Under the pieces are notes generated by a model, which was not told where the DNA came from, ran no database searches, and saw nothing but the letters and a program-made list of their open reading frames with translations. From contig CAZZBP010000003.1 in NCBI GenBank assembly GCA_964652755.1, positions 33,403 to 97,402 of the forward strand: a stretch of DNA of 64,000 bases. Reading direction: 5' to 3'. This DNA is from UBA11795 sp964652755 (GTDB lineage: Bacteria > Chloroflexota > Dehalococcoidia > Lucifugimonadales > UBA826). The translations under genes were made by a program, and so were the position numbers. The stretch's first letter is position 1; each line of letters starts with the position of its first letter. Below, piece by piece: positions 27,377 to 36,059 of this stretch.

Positions 27377-28087
27377 ATGACCGAATTATTTTGTTATGAA
27401 AACAGCTACATGAAGTACTGCGATTCTACAGTTTTACGGGCTTCCGACAATGAGGTGGTTCTTGATAGGACCGTTTTTTATCCTGGCGGCGGCGGACAGC
27501 CCTGTGACACAGGAGCGCTTAATTGGGATGATGGAATTTCCAATGTGATCCGTGTTCGTAGATCAGGAGACGATTTGGTCCACGAAATTGAAGGGGATTG
27601 CCCCACGGTCGGTACTGTAGTCCGAGTCGAAATTGACTGGAATAAACGATATGAATTGATGAGGACCCACACTGCTCTACACATCTTATGTGGCGTCATA
27701 TGGCGGGACTTCGGTGCTTTGGTTACTGGAGGGAATATGACTCCCTTGGCCGCGAGAATGGACTTTGAGCTGGAACATATGTCTTCCGAATTTGCCATTC
27801 AAGTAGAAGAACTTATAAACCTCGAGGTATACAGAGAAAGGGACATATATGTGAAAAGCATCCCTAGGAAGGAAGCTCTTAAGATTCCTGATCTAATCAG
27901 AATGAAAATAAACAAACTTCCGTCTACCATAGCGGAGGTTAGAATCGTGGATATCTCGGGGTTGGATCTGCAAGCGGATGGAGGGACCCACGTTGCCAAC
28001 ACTAAAGAGGTGGGTAAGATCTCGGTGGTTGGACACCAAAGTAAAGGACGCACTAACAAGCGTCTCAGGATCTCCCTTGATACGTGA
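27377..28087 (+). CDS. Alanyl-tRNA editing protein (AlaX-M type)
   Basis: A 236-residue free-standing editing domain that removes Ser or Gly from mischarged tRNA-Ala. It has the glycine-rich FYPGGGGQPCDTG, the first zinc motif in RTHTALHIL (HxxxH), and GGTHVANTKEVG, equivalent to the CxxxH part in AlaRS. The Cys position here is Asp (QADGGTHV). To my recollection this is a recurring variant, but it changes a zinc ligand. The ATG start is preceded by a weak site. Alone between uvrA and an aminotransferase. Confidence 0.85.
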   Translation: MTELFCYENSYMKYCDSTVLRASDNEVVLDRTVFYPGGGGQPCDTGALNWDDGISNVIRVRRSGDDLVHEIEGDCPTVGTVVRVEIDWNKRYELMRTHTALHILCGVIWRDFGALVTGGNMTPLAARMDFELEHMSSEFAIQVEELINLEVYRERDIYVKSIPRKEALKIPDLIRMKINKLPSTIAEVRIVDISGLDLQADGGTHVANTKEVGKISVVGHQSKGRTNKRLRISLDT

Positions 28088-28092
28088 CTTAG

Positions 28093-28114
28093 CAACTTTG
28101 TCTATGCAAAGTTG
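28093..28114 (+). terminator. Possible weak terminator after the AlaX gene
   Basis: An 8-bp perfect stem CAACTTTG / CAAAGTTG with loop TCTATG, 5 bp after the AlaX stop. The tail AAGCTGATTTATTT is only partly T-rich, so termination is plausible but not certain. Confidence 0.4.
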
Positions 28115-28187
28115 AAGCTGATTTATTTAGAGAAAAGACTGGTGCGAATGTAAACGCTGTTGATCGGTGTTAGTTAAGGAGTATTAC

Positions 28188-29381
28188 ATGTCTTTCGATT
28201 TTCAATCTATTTTTGCTGCGTACACTCCAGAGGGCGGTAGGGTATCTCGGTCTAGGCGAGGTAAATACGACTTTGCAGTTGCTTACCCGGATCCCGTTTC
28301 TCTTCCCCATGAGCAGATAATTGAATGTCTTAGTGAAGCTCTATCCGAAAGAGGAGACGATCTGGCGGTCTACCCTCATCCTCAGGGAAATATACCCCTT
28401 CGCGAATATGTGGCTGAAAAGCTAAGAAGGGAGAGAGATATCGATAGTACAGCTGATGACATAATTCTAGGGAACGGCTCAGGTCAGCCTATCGACATGA
28501 TAACTTCTATTCTTGTAAATCCCGGAGACGTCGTTATTACGGATGAATGGGTTTATGGTGGGACCTTGAGCACTCTTCGGCGCCACTTCGCCGATATTCG
28601 GGGAGTCCCTTCGGACGAAGAGGGAATGGATCCGGAGGCATTAGATGTTGCTATTGCAAAAGCTGTGTCTGAGGGCAAAAGACCGAAGTATGTTTATTTA
28701 ATAGCCACGTTTCAAAACCCTCAGGGCTTTACGATTACGCATGCTCGTAGAGAGGCTATTTTGAAGGTGACACATAGGCATGGAATTCCAATACTGGAAG
28801 ACGATTGCTACGCGGATAACAGGTACGATGGTGCTCCCGTGACGTCTTTATATAACTTGGATGATCAAGACAGTGTCATGTATGTAGGTTCGTTTTCGAA
28901 AATCATAGCCCCCGGCATGAGCCTTGGCTACATGACCGCCCCCGACGAAGTGCTTTACAGAGCCATGACTGTGAAAAGTGGACGTGTTTGTGAATTCACC
29001 GCAATGGCTGTAGAAAAGTATGCTAGGAAATATTTGGATGCACACATTGAAGAGATCAACAGCATTCAACGTGGAAAACGAGATGCGATGCTGTCCGCTC
29101 TCGGCGAGAATTTTGGGACTAGTGCTGAGTGGAGTGACCCCGACGGCGGTTTATATGTATGGATGAAAGTTAAAGAGGGCGCTGACTTGGTTTCGCTCTG
29201 CCCCAAAGCACTAGATGAAATTGACGTGGGATTTCATCCCGGGGTTAGTTACTCGGCCGACGGTAAAAACGGCGGAAATTACCTACGTTTATGCTACGGA
29301 TACAATCAGCCTGATGAGATAGCAGAGGGTATCTCTAGACTGGCTGAATTTTTCGCAAAAGAAGGTGTGCTAGATTCTTAG
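28188..29381 (+). CDS. PLP-dependent aminotransferase, class I/II (2-aminoadipate aminotransferase-like)
   Basis: A 397-residue fold-type I aminotransferase. I chose the ATG at 28188 (MSFDFQSIF), with AAGGAG 6 bp upstream; an upstream GTG at 28167 is in frame but precedes that site. Motifs: LGNGSGQPIDMITSILVNPG, ATFQNPQGFTI, ILEDDCYADNRYDG (PLP Asp), and the Schiff-base Lys in YVGSFSKIIAPGMSLGYM. The family contains MocR-like regulators, but no HTH domain precedes this one. The amino acid substrate is not clear. Confidence 0.9.
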   Translation: MSFDFQSIFAAYTPEGGRVSRSRRGKYDFAVAYPDPVSLPHEQIIECLSEALSERGDDLAVYPHPQGNIPLREYVAEKLRRERDIDSTADDIILGNGSGQPIDMITSILVNPGDVVITDEWVYGGTLSTLRRHFADIRGVPSDEEGMDPEALDVAIAKAVSEGKRPKYVYLIATFQNPQGFTITHARREAILKVTHRHGIPILEDDCYADNRYDGAPVTSLYNLDDQDSVMYVGSFSKIIAPGMSLGYMTAPDEVLYRAMTVKSGRVCEFTAMAVEKYARKYLDAHIEEINSIQRGKRDAMLSALGENFGTSAEWSDPDGGLYVWMKVKEGADLVSLCPKALDEIDVGFHPGVSYSADGKNGGNYLRLCYGYNQPDEIAEGISRLAEFFAKEGVLDS

Positions 29382-29408
29382 AACCTTTACCCTAATTATA
29401 TGTATAAA

Positions 29409-30059
29409 TCACTGACGGCTGAATTTAAGACCTATCTCTATTCGTGCACTGAGTGCGAGGTTACTACTCTCTTTGTCTATGTGCGCTCTGCAGGTGGTCA
29501 GCCGACTCTCACATGAGTCCATGGCTAATAATCTTTGGCGTTCATTCATATCAACTTGCAGGATCTGAGCAAGAAAGTATGACAGTCTGAGTGGATCTGA
29601 AGGGGCATAGGTATTATTGATCCAGCCTCCCCTCATGCTTAATAAGTATTTTAAGTGCTTTGAAACAGTTTCTTTGGCCAAATTCAATTCATGGTTAGAG
29701 ACTTCATGCTTTTGAGTTTTTTCGTCAGCCACTACCAGTGCCGTTATGAAAGGCTTATCTTCAATTATTTCGAGTATCTGAAATCTTTCTTCTCCGATTG
29801 CTGTTATATGCAACCTGTCCATTGAAGATTGATTTACTGTCAATACTCTTGCTATTGTGCCTATATCGTGAGGGATCGCAGATCCTCCTACCTCCATACC
29901 GTCTTTGATAAGAACCACACCAAATCGCCCATCTGATTCTAAGCAAACCTTCATCATCCTCTTATATCGTTCCTCAAAAACTTGTAAAGGGATTGTTGCC
30001 CCTGGAAAGAGCACTGTATGGAGTGGGAAAAGAGGCAATCTTCGGGTTTCAGATGTCAT
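29409..30059 (-). CDS. Lon N-terminal (LAN/PUA-like) domain protein
   Basis: A 216-residue protein containing only the substrate-binding N-terminal domain of Lon protease. Signature: RRLPLFPLHTVLFPGATIPL, FEERYKRMM, GRFGVVLIKDG and a helical tail. It has no ATPase or protease domain. Such proteins are common in bacteria, with unclear roles in protein quality control. It is convergent with the aminotransferase gene. Confidence 0.85.
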   Translation of the reverse strand: MTSETRRLPLFPLHTVLFPGATIPLQVFEERYKRMMKVCLESDGRFGVVLIKDGMEVGGSAIPHDIGTIARVLTVNQSSMDRLHITAIGEERFQILEIIEDKPFITALVVADEKTQKHEVSNHELNLAKETVSKHLKYLLSMRGGWINNTYAPSDPLRLSYFLAQILQVDMNERQRLLAMDSCESRLTTCRAHIDKESSNLALSARIEIGLKFSRQ

Positions 30060-30233
30060 GGGAAATCACCGACATTGTTCATGATTCTTGAGTATAATTA
30101 TCTTCGCCATCATTAATCAAACAACAATTTGTTTTTATCTTTATCTGATTTATTGATTCATCATTGAATCCGAATCTGCTACTTTGATAACCTTAGAGCA
30201 CACAATCACCTCTTAGTTGAGCAGGAGATTTCA

Positions 30234-31391
30234 ATGCAAGAAGTTTTCCATGAAGCCGTAAATAGGCTTGAGAAAGGAGAATCAGTCGTGGTCGCGACTG
30301 TGATTCGGACGAAAGGTTCCACTCCTCAGAAACCTGGCGCCAAACTTCTAGTAAGGCAGGACGGGACTGGTACAGGAACACTGGGAGGCGGTTGTGTTGA
30401 GGGTGATATATGGTTTGCTGCAAAGCAACTTATGCAGCAAGGTGGTGAGGCGGAATACAGGGAATATGAGCTCAATGAAGAGCTGGCTGCGCAGGATGGC
30501 CTTGTATGCGGCGGTACTATGTACTTCCTTATAGATCCTGTCTATAGCCCCGAAGACTACCTACCTTACGCAAAAGAAATTGACCTCGCTTATAGAGGGG
30601 AGGGTGCCGTAGCACTCGCAACCGTGATCAAATCAGGTAGTGATGGAAAAACTAGAATAGGAGACAAACTTTTTATAAGAGAAAACGGCAAGACTGAAGG
30701 AACTCTCGGGAACCTTGAAACTGATAGAGGAGCTATTGAGAAAGCAAAGGTTCTTATGATCCACGGTCGTAACGAATACGTTATGACAGCCAGTGGAGCG
30801 GAGTATTTTATAGAAGCTTACACAACCCCTCCGCAGCTTGTTATTTGTGGGGGAGGGCATGTATCTCGGGCGCTTGCTTCGCTAGCTAAACCGCTGGAAT
30901 TTAGACTTTTTATTACAGATGATAGAGAAGAATTTGCAAATCAAAATCGATTTCCAGAAGCTGACATAGTAGTATCCGAAAAACCTGAAAATGCCCTTCC
31001 CGAGCTTCCAATCAATCCTAATACGTTTATCGTGGTTGCTACCCGTGGGCACAGATATGACCATACCGCACTTTTGGCTGCAGCCAAAACGCCGGCCCGA
31101 TATGTGGGTTTAATGGGTAGCAGAAGGAAAACGATTCTTATTTATGAAGATCTTATGAGAAGTGATCTTAGCTTGGATCGCATTAGGGAGATTCGCTCCC
31201 CCATAGGCCTCGATATAAAGGCTCGGACCCCGGAGGAAATTGCAATAAGTATCATGTCAGAGGTACTCATGTTTCGCTTAGGCGGATCAGGGTTGCCAAT
31301 GAAGTTGGATGAGAAACAGCTTGCTCGCATCTGGAAAAAAATCTCAGAAGAGGATAGTAAATCTAAAGTGACGCCCATAGAAGCAGTTTAA
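30234..31391 (+). CDS. XdhC/CoxI-family Mo-hydroxylase maturation protein
   Basis: A 385-residue protein. The N-terminal XdhC_CoxI domain has ATVIRTKGSTPQKPGAKLLV and GTLGGGCVEGD; the C-terminal Rossmann domain has PPQLVICGGGHVSRALASL, ATRGHRYDHTALLAA and YVGLMGSRRKT. XdhC binds molybdopterin and helps insert the sulfurated cofactor into xanthine dehydrogenase-family enzymes. Its partner gene for cofactor cytidylylation begins 7 bp after its stop. It probably matures the hydroxylase at 20387-24029, although the two loci are 6 kb apart. Confidence 0.9.
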   Translation: MQEVFHEAVNRLEKGESVVVATVIRTKGSTPQKPGAKLLVRQDGTGTGTLGGGCVEGDIWFAAKQLMQQGGEAEYREYELNEELAAQDGLVCGGTMYFLIDPVYSPEDYLPYAKEIDLAYRGEGAVALATVIKSGSDGKTRIGDKLFIRENGKTEGTLGNLETDRGAIEKAKVLMIHGRNEYVMTASGAEYFIEAYTTPPQLVICGGGHVSRALASLAKPLEFRLFITDDREEFANQNRFPEADIVVSEKPENALPELPINPNTFIVVATRGHRYDHTALLAAAKTPARYVGLMGSRRKTILIYEDLMRSDLSLDRIREIRSPIGLDIKARTPEEIAISIMSEVLMFRLGGSGLPMKLDEKQLARIWKKISEEDSKSKVTPIEAV

Positions 31392-31398
31392 TAGAACT

Positions 31399-31995
31399 GT
31401 GCTGCCTTACTCCGGGATTCTCACGGCGGCCGGCTATTCAAGTCGCATGGGTAGCCTAAAGGCCCTTTTGCCTTGGAAAGGGACGACGCTTATTAGGCAT
31501 CAAGTTTCTGCCCTGAGAGATGGTGGTTGTCGTGAGGTCGTAGTTGTTGTGGGTTATCGTTCCCAAGACATTAGGTCTGAACTGTCTGATCAGGAAATCG
31601 TATATGCTGAAAACCCAAACTATCAGTCAGGACGGGTTTCCTCGATAAAGGCAGGTATCGAGGCATCCTCAACAAAGTCCCGTGGATTTGTTCTGCTCGG
31701 CGTAGATCAACCCAGGACAATAACAATAGTTTCTGAACTCCTTAGAGCCCATATCGAACACGATTCCCTTTTAACATCGCCAAGGTACGAAGGTAAGGGA
31801 GGGCATCCTGTAATTTTCTCATCTCAATTAAGGGATGAGATCTTGTACATGTCAGAAAAAAACAGAGGACTGAGGGAAGTATTTGAGAGGCACCGGCCAG
31901 ATATGAATAAAGTTAACTCATGTGATCCGATCGTTCGGCTGGATCTGAATACCTACCAACAATACGAGCAGGCGCGAGAGTTTTACGGTAACTAA
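31399..31995 (+). CDS. Molybdenum cofactor nucleotidyltransferase (MocA/MobA-like)
   Basis: A 198-residue NTP transferase with GILTAAGYSSRMGSLKALLPW (nucleotide-binding loop) near residue 6, the metal site GVDQPRT near 95, and KGGHPVIF near 138. MocA attaches CMP to molybdopterin for xanthine dehydrogenase-family enzymes; MobA attaches GMP. The pairing with XdhC favours MocA. The start is GTG at 31399. Confidence 0.87.
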   Translation: MLPYSGILTAAGYSSRMGSLKALLPWKGTTLIRHQVSALRDGGCREVVVVVGYRSQDIRSELSDQEIVYAENPNYQSGRVSSIKAGIEASSTKSRGFVLLGVDQPRTITIVSELLRAHIEHDSLLTSPRYEGKGGHPVIFSSQLRDEILYMSEKNRGLREVFERHRPDMNKVNSCDPIVRLDLNTYQQYEQAREFYGN

Positions 31996-32003
31996 TAAAT
32001 CCT

Positions 32004-33890
32004 CTAGTCGACCCATGAATCGAGAGTTTTTTCAAGTTCGTAGCTGACCTCGGCATGTTCAATTCCAAGCTTACTAATGAGATCTACGTCCCCATATAAA
32101 GAAGCACTTTCGATACGCTTTTCGATCTCGGTTATTCTTTCTTCAAGGTTTCGAATCGATCCTTCATAGTCAGCAGCTAGTTTTTTTCTGTTCTTAATAT
32201 TTTCAGATATTGTTCTAGTTTGTTTCGCTTTGGTTGTTGGAACCTTAACTTTTTGAGATCTATTTCTCACTCGTTTTGCTGGTGTTCTATCTAAAGAATC
32301 TATCCACTCTATATAGGTGCCTTCAAACTGGGTTACGTGTCCCTTGTCAACCGCCCATATTCTATCTGCTAGTAGCGAGATAAGATGCCTGTCATGCGAG
32401 ACGAATATAATCGTGCCTCCAAATTCTTGCATCATGTCTTCGAGAGCTTCCCTACTAGGAATATCTAAGTGGGTTGTCGGTTCATCCAAAACTAATACGT
32501 TAGGCTCTGTTATAAGTAGCCTGGCTAGTTCGAGTCTTCCCCTCTCCCCTCCACTGAGAGATTTAACTTGTTCGAAAATCTCCTCTCCTTTAAACAAGAA
32601 TCTAGCGAGAAAACTGCGTGCCTCTCCGATCGCGAGGTTTTTTATTTGCAATAGTGCCTCCATCACTGTCAAATCGCCAGGAATGTCATCAGAGCCCTGT
32701 CGGAAATACCCTACTTCTACATTGTGGCCAAGATATGCGGTTCCGTTTAGTGGGGGAATCTCTCCAAGGATAGTCCTTAAGAGTGTTGTCTTTCCGATCC
32801 CGTTGCTTCCAATTATGGCAGTAGTCGTCTCTTTTTCAATTTCACTATCAGGGACTTCAAAAAGTTTTACGGCTTCGCCACCAGCGTAGTAGCCGACCTC
32901 AAGATTCCTTGTGCTGATCACCGTTTGTCCTGTTCTGCTAGCACCCATAGAGGATATGCTGACGCTATCCACCGAATTGGGAGCTTCGATACGTTCAATT
33001 CGGGAGAGTTTCTTGGCACGGCCGCGGGCCTCTTTCGAACGTTGCCCAGCATGGTATCTGGCGATAAAGTATTCTTCACGTCTTATATGATCTTGCTGCC
33101 TCTGATATTCCTTGGCAGCTCTTTCATCCTCTGCTTGTTTAAGGGTTCGATATTTAGAGAAATTTCCTCGATACGATTTCATGCGACACAAGTCTATCTC
33201 CCAAATTTCTGTCGTTACTTTATCGAGGAAATAGCGGTCATGAGATACTGCAACGAACGCATTTTGGAATTTTGATAGGAAGTCCTCCAGCCATTCTAAT
33301 CCTCTGAAGTCAAGGTAGTTGGTTGGTTCGTCTAAAACTAGAATATCTGGGTCACCCAGCAGGGCTGTTGCAAGGGCTGCACGAGTACGTTCTCCTCCGC
33401 TGGCATCTTTGACAGGAGTGTGTAGGACCTCTTGTGAGAGGCCGACTCCGTCTACAACCCTCTCCAGAGAATTTTGATAGTTATATCCGCCTCTGGATTC
33501 GTACCGGTCAAGTAAAGAAGAGTATTTACGTTCCGCTTGCTTTCTACCTTCCCCATCTGCATTCTGAATTTCTAGAGCGCTTCTGGCCATCTCATTTTCC
33601 ATTTCGATGAGATCAGAGAAAGCGCCCATAATCTGATCTCTAACTGTTCCGTTTCCTGACTGCATAGCTGTTTGAGGAACATATCCGACCCGAAGTTTAT
33701 CGGGTCGGAAGACTTCTCCTTTATCAAAACCTTGTTCTCCAAGTAGTACCCGGATTAGGGAAGTCTTTCCACTTCCGTTGGGGCCCACGACCCCTATACG
33801 GGCTTTCTCGTTGACTTGAAGAGTCACTTCAGAGAATATTTCCATTTCAGCATAGTGGAGGCTTAGCTGTGAGGCGCCTATGACGGCCAT
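32004..33890 (-). CDS. ABC-F family ATPase
   Basis: A 628-residue protein with two ABC domains and no membrane segments. Walker A: GPNGSGKTSL and GSNGIGKTTL. Signatures: ASGGERTR and LSGGERGR, with ILVLDEPTNYLDFRG and VLVLDEPTTHLDIPS. The linker between domains is long and charged (QRQQDHIRREEYFIARYHAGQ), and the C-terminus is a coiled coil of about 100 residues. ABC-F proteins act on the ribosome, as translation factors or in antibiotic resistance; this one resembles the Uup/EttA-like housekeeping group. It converges with the mocA-like gene (8 bp gap). Confidence 0.9.
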   Translation of the reverse strand: MAVIGASQLSLHYAEMEIFSEVTLQVNEKARIGVVGPNGSGKTSLIRVLLGEQGFDKGEVFRPDKLRVGYVPQTAMQSGNGTVRDQIMGAFSDLIEMENEMARSALEIQNADGEGRKQAERKYSSLLDRYESRGGYNYQNSLERVVDGVGLSQEVLHTPVKDASGGERTRAALATALLGDPDILVLDEPTNYLDFRGLEWLEDFLSKFQNAFVAVSHDRYFLDKVTTEIWEIDLCRMKSYRGNFSKYRTLKQAEDERAAKEYQRQQDHIRREEYFIARYHAGQRSKEARGRAKKLSRIERIEAPNSVDSVSISSMGASRTGQTVISTRNLEVGYYAGGEAVKLFEVPDSEIEKETTTAIIGSNGIGKTTLLRTILGEIPPLNGTAYLGHNVEVGYFRQGSDDIPGDLTVMEALLQIKNLAIGEARSFLARFLFKGEEIFEQVKSLSGGERGRLELARLLITEPNVLVLDEPTTHLDIPSREALEDMMQEFGGTIIFVSHDRHLISLLADRIWAVDKGHVTQFEGTYIEWIDSLDRTPAKRVRNRSQKVKVPTTKAKQTRTISENIKNRKKLAADYEGSIRNLEERITEIEKRIESASLYGDVDLISKLGIEHAEVSYELEKTLDSWVD

Positions 33891-34035
33891 AAATTACCTG
33901 AGCTCTTATTTCTTGATACGGGATAATTTAATATTAACAAAGGATTTAAAAGTATTTTAGAAAATGGTTTGGTGGCGGAACCTATTTTAGTAACGATTGG
34001 GCATAGGGTGTAGTCTGGTGACGAAATTTATTTTA

Positions 34036-34215
34036 ATGTCTCTCCTTCACCATTCAGAACCTGCTGATCCTGATCTTTTGGAGTGGATGATACACACATT
34101 GAGATGGTTATTAGGAGGAGACCCAAGATTAGTAGGAGGCGTTATTTTTGCAATCATCGTATCTATACCAATGGGTATCCTAATAGGGAACAGGCTTTTT
34201 GATCGCCCAGATTAA
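34036..34215 (+). CDS. Small single-pass membrane protein
   Basis: A 59-residue protein, MSLLHHSEPADPDLLEWMIH, with one C-terminal helix (LVGGVIFAIIVSIPMGILIG). An earlier in-frame GTG at 34018 would add six residues; neither start has a clear ribosome site. Divergent from the ABC-F gene and facing a decayed gene. Possibly real; no family recognised. Confidence 0.4.
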   Translation: MSLLHHSEPADPDLLEWMIHTLRWLLGGDPRLVGGVIFAIIVSIPMGILIGNRLFDRPD

Positions 34216-34225
34216 AATGGCTGGT

Positions 34226-35440
34226 TTATGAATTTGAGAGGCTTATCGCCCAGATGCTTACCATAACGTACTTTCCGTCATATCCGGGGCTAATTAAATT
34301 TTTCCACGCCTCACCAGATCAATTCCTTCTACGATTTTATCGGGACAGAATTGAGCCAACTTTTCTAGGGGCAATTCTGTCAACGGGGATAGTTCTGACC
34401 CTGATCGGTCCACGATTCATTGGTATTCAAGATCAACCGATTTGGAATTCGGCCCCATTCTAATACATTCAGAGATGATCTTTTTAAGATCTAATAATTT
34501 AATACTTGGGGGGCTGTTCGCTGGAACGGATTCTACCGTTTTGTCCTGACACGCGGCTAGCTCTGTGATTCAGTGCGACACTCCTTCGGTCAGGGTTGTT
34601 CCCCAATGCGGACAAATACCTAGATTTCTATTCACTTTCACTACCCCACATTTCCGGTGGCCTGAAGCATAATATTTACCTCTTTCTGGGAAATATTCGA
34701 TCGTTCTCTTCACTTGATTCTTTATGATTTGGGACCTGAGAGCTGGAAATGATATATCCTCGTCGAAGTATGTGGCCTCACGCCCAAGATTTTGTCCTGA
34801 GTGAGCCTTTGAGAATGAGACTGCTGCTACGTTTCTTAGCTCTGGAATCCTCATACACATTTCGGGTTCACTGGACAGTCCTGTTTCCACTGCCCTGATT
34901 AGCGATGTTTTTTATCTGAAGCAATCTTCAAGAGAGTCGTAGCCTGATCTCGGACCCAATAATCCATACCACGGTGTCCAAATATGTGAAGGTATTATCA
35001 GAGATTCACTATCAGGCTGCATTGTTAATTCCAGTAGTTCACTAGGCGTGAGTCTTACCATTAACCTTCCGTTTGAAGATAGGGTTTTCGATTGATTAGA
35101 TAAATCTCTAGTTATTTTCGTGGATGACTCAAGGGAGGACGCTAAAATCAAGATATGAACTTTTCTTGTTCTGCCCTTATCTTTATGCGACACAGCTGAC
35201 TTCGGTTCCTGACACAAATTTCTGGTTATTGAATTCGTAAACACCGGTTTCACATTCAATTAAGCTGCGCTTCAGCTCTTTAAGCCAAATAGGATGGGTG
35301 AAATCCTCGGTTCAGATTAGATCGAGGCTTTTTCTATGGTCCTAGTAAGAGAGGTTTTCGAGGGACAACCGGTTACTCGTTCCAATGGCGAAACGAGCAT
35401 GGATGTGTAAGTCTGCAGAGTAAATGAAGTATGTTTTTGT
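34226..35440 (-). pseudogene. Decayed endonuclease Q-like PHP-domain gene
   Basis: Reading the minus strand across several stops recovers nearly a whole protein of the endonuclease Q / TIGR00375 family. In order: SADLHIHARFA and LSLENLSY, stop TAG at 35342-35344, HRKSLDLI, stop TGA at 35312-35314, TEDFTHPIWLKELKRSLIE, KFVSGTEVSCV, a frameshift near 35185-35195, SHKDKGRTRKVHILILA, LMVRLTPSELLEL, IIPSHIWTPWYGLLG, SGYDSLEDCFR, stop TAA at 34912-34914, VETGLSSEPEM, GREATYFDEDISF, RTIEYFPERGKYY, GHRKCGV, CPHWGTTLTEGVSH, stop TGA at 34570-34572, ELSPLTELPLEKLA, KIVEGIDLVRRGK, a second frameshift near 34300, and SPGYDGKYVMVSIW. The SDAHS motif reads SKAHS and CPxCG reads CPHWG, so active-site and zinc residues have also been lost. 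The living enzyme would cut DNA at deaminated bases. No start ATG remains. Confidence 0.85.
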
Positions 35441-35477
35441 TCTGTTGGGTTCTCTAGTTAATTCAAAATTTATGTAA

Positions 35478-36047
35478 TTACAGTGGCGCGTTCCAAAGAG
35501 GGTACCAATTTTGAGGTGATTCTACAGGTATTGCATTGATACGAAACATCTCCGATATGGCCATTTCCGATTCGTAATCTCGCTGATTATTGCCGGTAGG
35601 CACGAATGGATAATATCTTGATGTTCGATAATTGCATATCCAGTAAGATTTTGTGCCTCTAAACTCTCCTTTAAATACGGCCGCGATCATTCTAGGGCCT
35701 AAATTTAGCTCTGAAATGCGCATGCTAAATTTATCGATCAAACTTACTAGTGATATGAAATCGGATTCGGTCAATATGATCCACTTGGTACCGTGGTCAT
35801 CTGTTTCAGTCCTTCGAGTTGTCTGGTTGCTGATTTCGATTTCCTCAAGGACCGCATTTATCGATTGGTCTAGATCGTGAAAGAAATCGTCATCGTTCGG
35901 GCTTAGAATGATCGCGGCTTCATCGAGGGCTTTCAAGTCGTTTCCTTCCTCACAGTGTCTCACAAATTCGGTAATCGACTTAAGTACTTCTGAGGGGGTC
36001 ATCCTCGATTTTGAGCGAGAACCAAAAAACGACTTAAAAAAAGACAC
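35478..36047 (-). CDS. PspAB-like HtpX-associated protein
   Basis: A 189-residue soluble protein. The second half (DDHGTKWIILTESDFISLVS, LGPRMIAAVFKG, YPFVP, NWYPLWNAPL at the end) has the pattern I know from PspAB proteins, which sit beside htpX in many actinobacteria and chloroflexi. The N-terminus (MSFFKSFFGSRSK) is amphipathic and could touch the membrane. It starts 12 bp after htpX, in the same operon, so a role in membrane-stress or HtpX control is likely. The biochemical function is unknown. Confidence 0.72.
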   Translation of the reverse strand: MSFFKSFFGSRSKSRMTPSEVLKSITEFVRHCEEGNDLKALDEAAIILSPNDDDFFHDLDQSINAVLEEIEISNQTTRRTETDDHGTKWIILTESDFISLVSLIDKFSMRISELNLGPRMIAAVFKGEFRGTKSYWICNYRTSRYYPFVPTGNNQRDYESEMAISEMFRINAIPVESPQNWYPLWNAPL

Positions 36048-36059
36048 ATTACACGTGGG

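Noticed and set aside
34254..34463. Plus-strand 69-codon frame and other small frames between 34.2 and 35.4 kb
   Set aside because: They are opposite-strand shadows or fragments of the decayed endonuclease Q-like gene.
35312..35314. TGA in the endonuclease Q-like sequence as a second selenocysteine codon
   Set aside because: The family has Gly at that place, there is no hairpin at SECIS distance that I can see, and the sequence has four other stops and two frameshifts.
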